This document shows, piece after piece, positions 5,165 through 8,618 of a DNA stretch of 8,618 bases. Origin of the DNA: Opitutales bacterium (GTDB lineage Bacteria; Verrucomicrobiota; Verrucomicrobiia; Opitutales; Opitutaceae). Under the pieces are notes generated by a model, which saw only the letters and a list, made by a program, of their open reading frames with translations, was not told the origin of the DNA and ran no database searches. Position numbers and translations under genes: made by a program. The stretch's first letter is position 1. Each line of letters begins with the position of its first letter. The DNA lies in assembly GCA_021772595.1 (NCBI GenBank), contig JAJFLS010000161.1:1-8618 (forward strand), in the 5' to 3' direction.

Positions 5165-6205
5165 ATGGAAGAGGAACTCAAAAAGATCGTAGAAGCCGCG
5201 AAAAGCAAAGTTAGCGCCGTGACCAGTCGCGCCGGCTTCGAAGCGTTCAAAGCGGAAATCACCGGCCCAAACGGCGCCTTGACCAAGGTCATGAAAGGCA
5301 TGGGCAATGTGCCCAAAGAAGATCGCCCCACATTCGGCAAGCTGATCAATCAGGCGAAGCAGCAAGTCCAAGCGGTCTACGACGATGTCATGGGCACAAT
5401 CGAGCAAGCGGAGATCGCCGAAAAACTCGGCCCTGCGATCGATCCCTCGCTTCCGTCTCCGGACGCCGGACCGGGAAGCTTTCACCCGCTGACGCAAGTT
5501 CGCGAGGAGATCAGCCGCATTTTCAAACAGATCGGCTTCACCGTCGCCGAAGGCACGGAAGTGGAAACGGAATACTACTGCTTCGACGCGCTGAACACGC
5601 CTGCCGATCATCCGGCTCGCGATTTGCAGGACACCTTTTATCTGCCGGACGACGCGGACTTCGCGAACGTATCCAAAAAATCGGACGAACGCTATCTACT
5701 GCGCACGCACACCTCATCCGTGCAAATCCGGACGATGCTGAAAGGCGAGCCGCCCATCCGCATCATTTCTCCTGGCCGCTGTTTCCGCCGCGACACCGTC
5801 GACGCCACCCACAGCGCGAACTTCCACCAGGTCGAGGGACTATACGTCGACAAGAACGTGACCGTTCGCGACCTCAAGGCGATGTTAGACTACTTCTTCG
5901 AGCAACTTCTGGGGAAGGGAACTACGACCCGATTTCGTCCGCACTTCTTCCCTTATACGGAACCGAGTTTCGAGGTGGATTTCTCGTCGAGCCATCTGGC
6001 GAAGCTTGGTAGTGACTGGGTAGAGATCGCCGGTTGCGGAATGGTCGAGCCGGATGTGTTCGCGTCCGTTGGCTACGATCCGGAAGTGTATTCGGGATTC
6101 GCATTCGGCATGGGAATCGAGCGCATCGCGATGATCATTTACGGCATCGACGACATTCGCTACTTCTATCAAAACGACCACCGGTTTTTAAATCAATTCG
6201 CGTAA
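5165..6205 (+). CDS. pheS: Phenylalanine--tRNA ligase alpha subunit
   Basis: This catalytic alpha subunit of the alpha2-beta2 class II synthetase activates phenylalanine with ATP and charges tRNA-Phe. With the ATG at 5165 it is 346 residues, a normal length. Residues 1-90 form the N-terminal coiled coil that contacts tRNA. Class II motif 1 is HPLTQVREEISRIFKQIGF (107-125), motif 2 is GRCFRRDTVDATHSANFHQVEG (204-225), and motif 3 is AFGMGIERIAMIIYGIDDIR (313-332). FFPYTEPSFEVD (261-272) and the glycine-rich GCGMVEPDVF (290-299) are also present. A GTG at 5138 would add nine residues but lies inside the right arm of the intergenic repeat, so 5165 is preferred; neither has a Shine-Dalgarno. pheT follows after a 114-base gap filled largely by another inverted repeat. 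Confidence 0.97.
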   Translation: MEEELKKIVEAAKSKVSAVTSRAGFEAFKAEITGPNGALTKVMKGMGNVPKEDRPTFGKLINQAKQQVQAVYDDVMGTIEQAEIAEKLGPAIDPSLPSPDAGPGSFHPLTQVREEISRIFKQIGFTVAEGTEVETEYYCFDALNTPADHPARDLQDTFYLPDDADFANVSKKSDERYLLRTHTSSVQIRTMLKGEPPIRIISPGRCFRRDTVDATHSANFHQVEGLYVDKNVTVRDLKAMLDYFFEQLLGKGTTTRFRPHFFPYTEPSFEVDFSSSHLAKLGSDWVEIAGCGMVEPDVFASVGYDPEVYSGFAFGMGIERIAMIIYGIDDIRYFYQNDHRFLNQFA

Positions 6206-6220
6206 TTGGATAAGAATTAT

Positions 6221-6299
6221 AACCACAGATGACACAGATATACACAGATGATGAGGGATTGTTTTAATTATTCTGTGTATATCTGTGTCATCTGTGGTT
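6221..6299. repeat. Perfect 27-bp inverted repeat in the pheS-pheT gap, AACCRC...GTGGTT type, copy 3
   Basis: Arms 6221-6247 and 6273-6299 are perfect 27-base reverse complements around a 25-base loop. The left arm begins AACCACAGATGACACAG and consists of recurring ACAGAT units. It is the best preserved repeat in the window, lies 15 bases after the pheS stop and ends 20 bases before pheT. No T-run follows. As RNA it would be a very stable hairpin inside the presumed pheST transcript. Confidence 0.95.
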
Positions 6300-6319
6300 T
6301 GAAAATCTGACTTTAAGAC

Positions 6320-8618
6320 ATGAAAATTTCACTCAATTGGCTAAAGCGTTATATTGATCTTCCGGAGAGTACGAAGGAGATCGCCGACTCGTTGACTTTG
6401 CTCGGATTCGAGGTGGACGATATCGAAACGACGGGGATTCCCGATATGGAGAATGTCGTTGTGGGCGAGGTGCTCGAACGCGAGAAACATCCCGACGCGG
6501 ACAAGCTGGGCGTTTGTCGTGTGGCCTTGGGCGTTGAGATCGGCGAGAAATCCATCGTGTGCGGGGCGAGCAACTACAAGGTGGGCGACCGTGTGCCAGT
6601 GGCGCTTCCTGGAGCTCGTTTGCCGGGCGGTTTTAAGATCAAGCGTTCGAAGCTGCGTGGAGTGGAGTCCGACGGCATGATGTGCTCGGGCAAGGAAATC
6701 GGAGCAGGCGAAGATGCCGCGGGTCTCTTGATTCTCGAAGGACGCCCAGAACTCGGCACTCCGATCAACGAAGTTCTGACCGATAGCGACACTGTCTATA
6801 ATTTAGAAGTCACTCCCAACCGTCCGGACTGTCTCTCGCACATCGGAATCGCGCGTGAACTGGCGGCTTGGTACAAACGCGAGGTTAAGTATCCGCTTAC
6901 TGACGACCTTCCTGTGCCGGGTGACCGTCCGAAAGGCGACGACATTTTTCAGAGTGTCTCGGTCGATTGCGAAGAGGATTGTCCGCTCTACATGGCGACG
7001 GTGATCAAAGGGGTTAAGATCGGCCCGAGCCCAGCGTGGATGCAGGAGTTGTTGAGCTCGGTGGGGCTTCGCCCGATCAATAATGTGGTCGACGTGACTA
7101 ATTTCGTTCTCCACGAATGCGGAAATCCGATGCACGCCTTCGATGCCCGCGATGTCAATGGCGGGAAGATTCTCGTTCGTCGCGCCGAAGAAGGTGAAGT
7201 CATGACGACCTTGGATGACGAGGAGCGCAAGCTCGCCGGCGGCATGGTTGTAATTGCCGACGAGAAACGTTCCTTGGCGGTCGCGGGCGTGATGGGTGGC
7301 CAGAATTCCGAAGTGAAGGACGACACGACTAATCTGGTTCTTGAGGTCGCGTATTTCAATCCGTCCAAGATTCGTTGGGTATCCAAGAAATTGGGATTAT
7401 CAACCGATAGCTCCTATCGCTTCGAACGCGGCGTCGATCCGAAATCGCTGCGTTTCGCGACGGATCGTGCGGTTCAGCTTATTTTGGAAACTGCTGGCGG
7501 CGAAGTGTGCGAGCCCGCTCATATCGCAGGGAGCGCTCCCGTTTGGCAGAGCGAAATCAAACTCTCGCCCGATTGGGTCCGCGCAAAAGCGGGCTTCGAT
7601 ATTTCCGACGAACAGATCCAGGAGAATCTGGAATTGCTAGAAATGACGGTCAATGTTGGCGACGACGGGGAGTGGACGGTTTCGATTCCAAGTTACCGCG
7701 GAGATTTGGATCGTCCGATTGATTTGCTTGAGGAAATCCTTCGTCTCTATGGCACGCACAAGATTCCATCGGGATCGGTTAAAGCAACCGCGACGGGCGA
7801 TAGAGATCATCCGATAACCGAATTCGGGCGCCAATCCGGTGCCTATCTTGTCGGTCAACATTTCAACGAGGCGGTCAACTACACGCTGCGATCGGAAAGC
7901 GAGCAATCGGATTGGTCGAGCGAAGTCGCCGCGATGGCGCTGGAACTTAAAAATCCGATCAGTGAAGATCAGACCCAATTGCGTCACAGCTTGCTCCCGG
8001 GGATCTTAGAAACGCTACGACTTAACCAATCGCGGAAAACCGGTGCGACTCGCTTCTTCGAGACGGGACGAACGTTTCGTCAGGTTGGCGGCAAAACCGT
8101 CGAGATGATTTCCGTCGGATTTCTCGAATGTTCGGAAGGCGGAGCTCGTAGTTGGAATGAGCGGACTCCCGATGATTTTTATATTGCCAAGAAGCGCATC
8201 GAGACGATCGCAGATTTTGCCGGGATGGATCTAAGTCGTTTTGGAATTCGCTCCGTTGAAGAGAGCGACACCGCTTGGCAAGAAGGGCACTCCTCGGTTG
8301 TCGACGATTCGCGAGCCGGCATATCTGCTCGCGTGGGATTGATGAATCTGACTCATATCAAGAATCTGGATATTCAAGGCGAAGTAATTGCGGGGGAATT
8401 CAGTATTTTGCCGGAGCGACTAAAGGAGCGTAAACGCGTCAAATTCCAATCGTTCAGCTTGTTCCCGCCGTCTTCCAAAGACCTTGCGCTGGTAGTCGAT
8501 AAGACCGAACTGGCGAGTGGCGTGGTGAAGAGGATCGACAAGATTGCAAGTAAAGCAACTCAAGGAGCCTTCGCTTTAGAGGGCATCGATGTCTTCGATA
8601 TCTATGAAGGCATCGGCA
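6320..8618 (+). CDS. pheT: Phenylalanine--tRNA ligase beta subunit (3' end outside window)
   Basis: The first 766 codons of the beta subunit are present, open to the edge; the family is usually about 800 residues, so only the end is missing. Domains run in order. There is an N-terminal MKISLNWLKRYIDLP segment, then a tRNA-binding OB fold (about 43-150, with VVVGEVLEREKHPDADKLGVC and GVESDGMMCSGKEIG), then EVTPNRPDCLSHIGIARELA (163-182). The B3/B4 editing domain follows (about 215-385, with NNVVDVTNFVLHECGNPMHAFDA and STDSSYRFERGVDP), and a B5 domain is at about 410-480. A core domain resembling the alpha subunit comes next, and the ferredoxin-fold anticodon-binding domain opens at FPPSSKDLALVVDK (about 715-728). 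The B3/B4 region hydrolyses mischarged Tyr-tRNA-Phe in characterised enzymes. The ATG matches the family start. Co-transcription with pheS is likely, subject to the hairpin between them. Confidence 0.97.
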   Translation, partial: MKISLNWLKRYIDLPESTKEIADSLTLLGFEVDDIETTGIPDMENVVVGEVLEREKHPDADKLGVCRVALGVEIGEKSIVCGASNYKVGDRVPVALPGARLPGGFKIKRSKLRGVESDGMMCSGKEIGAGEDAAGLLILEGRPELGTPINEVLTDSDTVYNLEVTPNRPDCLSHIGIARELAAWYKREVKYPLTDDLPVPGDRPKGDDIFQSVSVDCEEDCPLYMATVIKGVKIGPSPAWMQELLSSVGLRPINNVVDVTNFVLHECGNPMHAFDARDVNGGKILVRRAEEGEVMTTLDDEERKLAGGMVVIADEKRSLAVAGVMGGQNSEVKDDTTNLVLEVAYFNPSKIRWVSKKLGLSTDSSYRFERGVDPKSLRFATDRAVQLILETAGGEVCEPAHIAGSAPVWQSEIKLSPDWVRAKAGFDISDEQIQENLELLEMTVNVGDDGEWTVSIPSYRGDLDRPIDLLEEILRLYGTHKIPSGSVKATATGDRDHPITEFGRQSGAYLVGQHFNEAVNYTLRSESEQSDWSSEVAAMALELKNPISEDQTQLRHSLLPGILETLRLNQSRKTGATRFFETGRTFRQVGGKTVEMISVGFLECSEGGARSWNERTPDDFYIAKKRIETIADFAGMDLSRFGIRSVEESDTAWQEGHSSVVDDSRAGISARVGLMNLTHIKNLDIQGEVIAGEFSILPERLKERKRVKFQSFSLFPPSSKDLALVVDKTELASGVVKRIDKIASKATQGAFALEGIDVFDIYEGIG

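Noticed and set aside
2101..6299. CRISPR array
   Set aside because: The repeats are inverted, of different sequences and kilobases apart; there are no regular direct repeats with unique spacers and no cas genes.

Overview
The window is a stretch of bacterial core genome, almost entirely on the plus strand. From left to right it holds the 3' end of accD, then folC, a tRNA-Lys(CTT) and tRNA-Thr(TGT) pair, a secreted CsgG-family protein, rpmI (L35), rplT (L20), pheS, and most of pheT, which runs off the right edge. I see no transposase, integrase, phage gene, defence system or CRISPR array. The organism is most likely a member of Verrucomicrobiota, perhaps Opitutae. That rests only on the general character of the proteins and on the style of the intergenic inverted repeats, and it is an inference without a database search.

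Region by region: 1-2021 pairs acetyl-CoA carboxylase beta with folylpolyglutamate synthase, an order also found in other bacteria. 2022-2503 has no protein gene; its first part is AT-richer than the genes and it carries two dyad structures and a likely tRNA promoter. 2504-2708 is the tRNA pair, both with encoded CCA. 2974-4131 is a CsgG-like exported protein with no curli partners nearby. 4313-4962 is the L35-L20 pair without the usual infC just upstream. 5023-5059 is an intrinsic terminator. 5165-8618 is pheST, the two subunits of phenylalanyl-tRNA synthetase.

The most interesting material lies between the genes. Six of the seven gaps between successive genes or tRNA clusters contain an inverted repeat of roughly 60-100 bp. 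I group them into three types: a TAGGAGCCTGCTTGCAGGC type (two copies), a GTAGCCGCGATCGC type (one copy), and a type bounded by AACCRC...GTGGTT (three copies). Two copies of the last type align with each other and differ by substitutions that are matched on the opposite arm, as expected if the hairpin itself is conserved or is the unit that spreads. The rplT-pheS gap also holds a terminator that overlaps a 13-codon ORF with four Phe codons. This is the position where Escherichia coli has the pheM leader peptide and attenuator, so it is a candidate attenuator, though with real caveats.

Most genes here lack a recognisable Shine-Dalgarno sequence (rplT is the exception), so start choices rest on protein family length and on in-frame stops.
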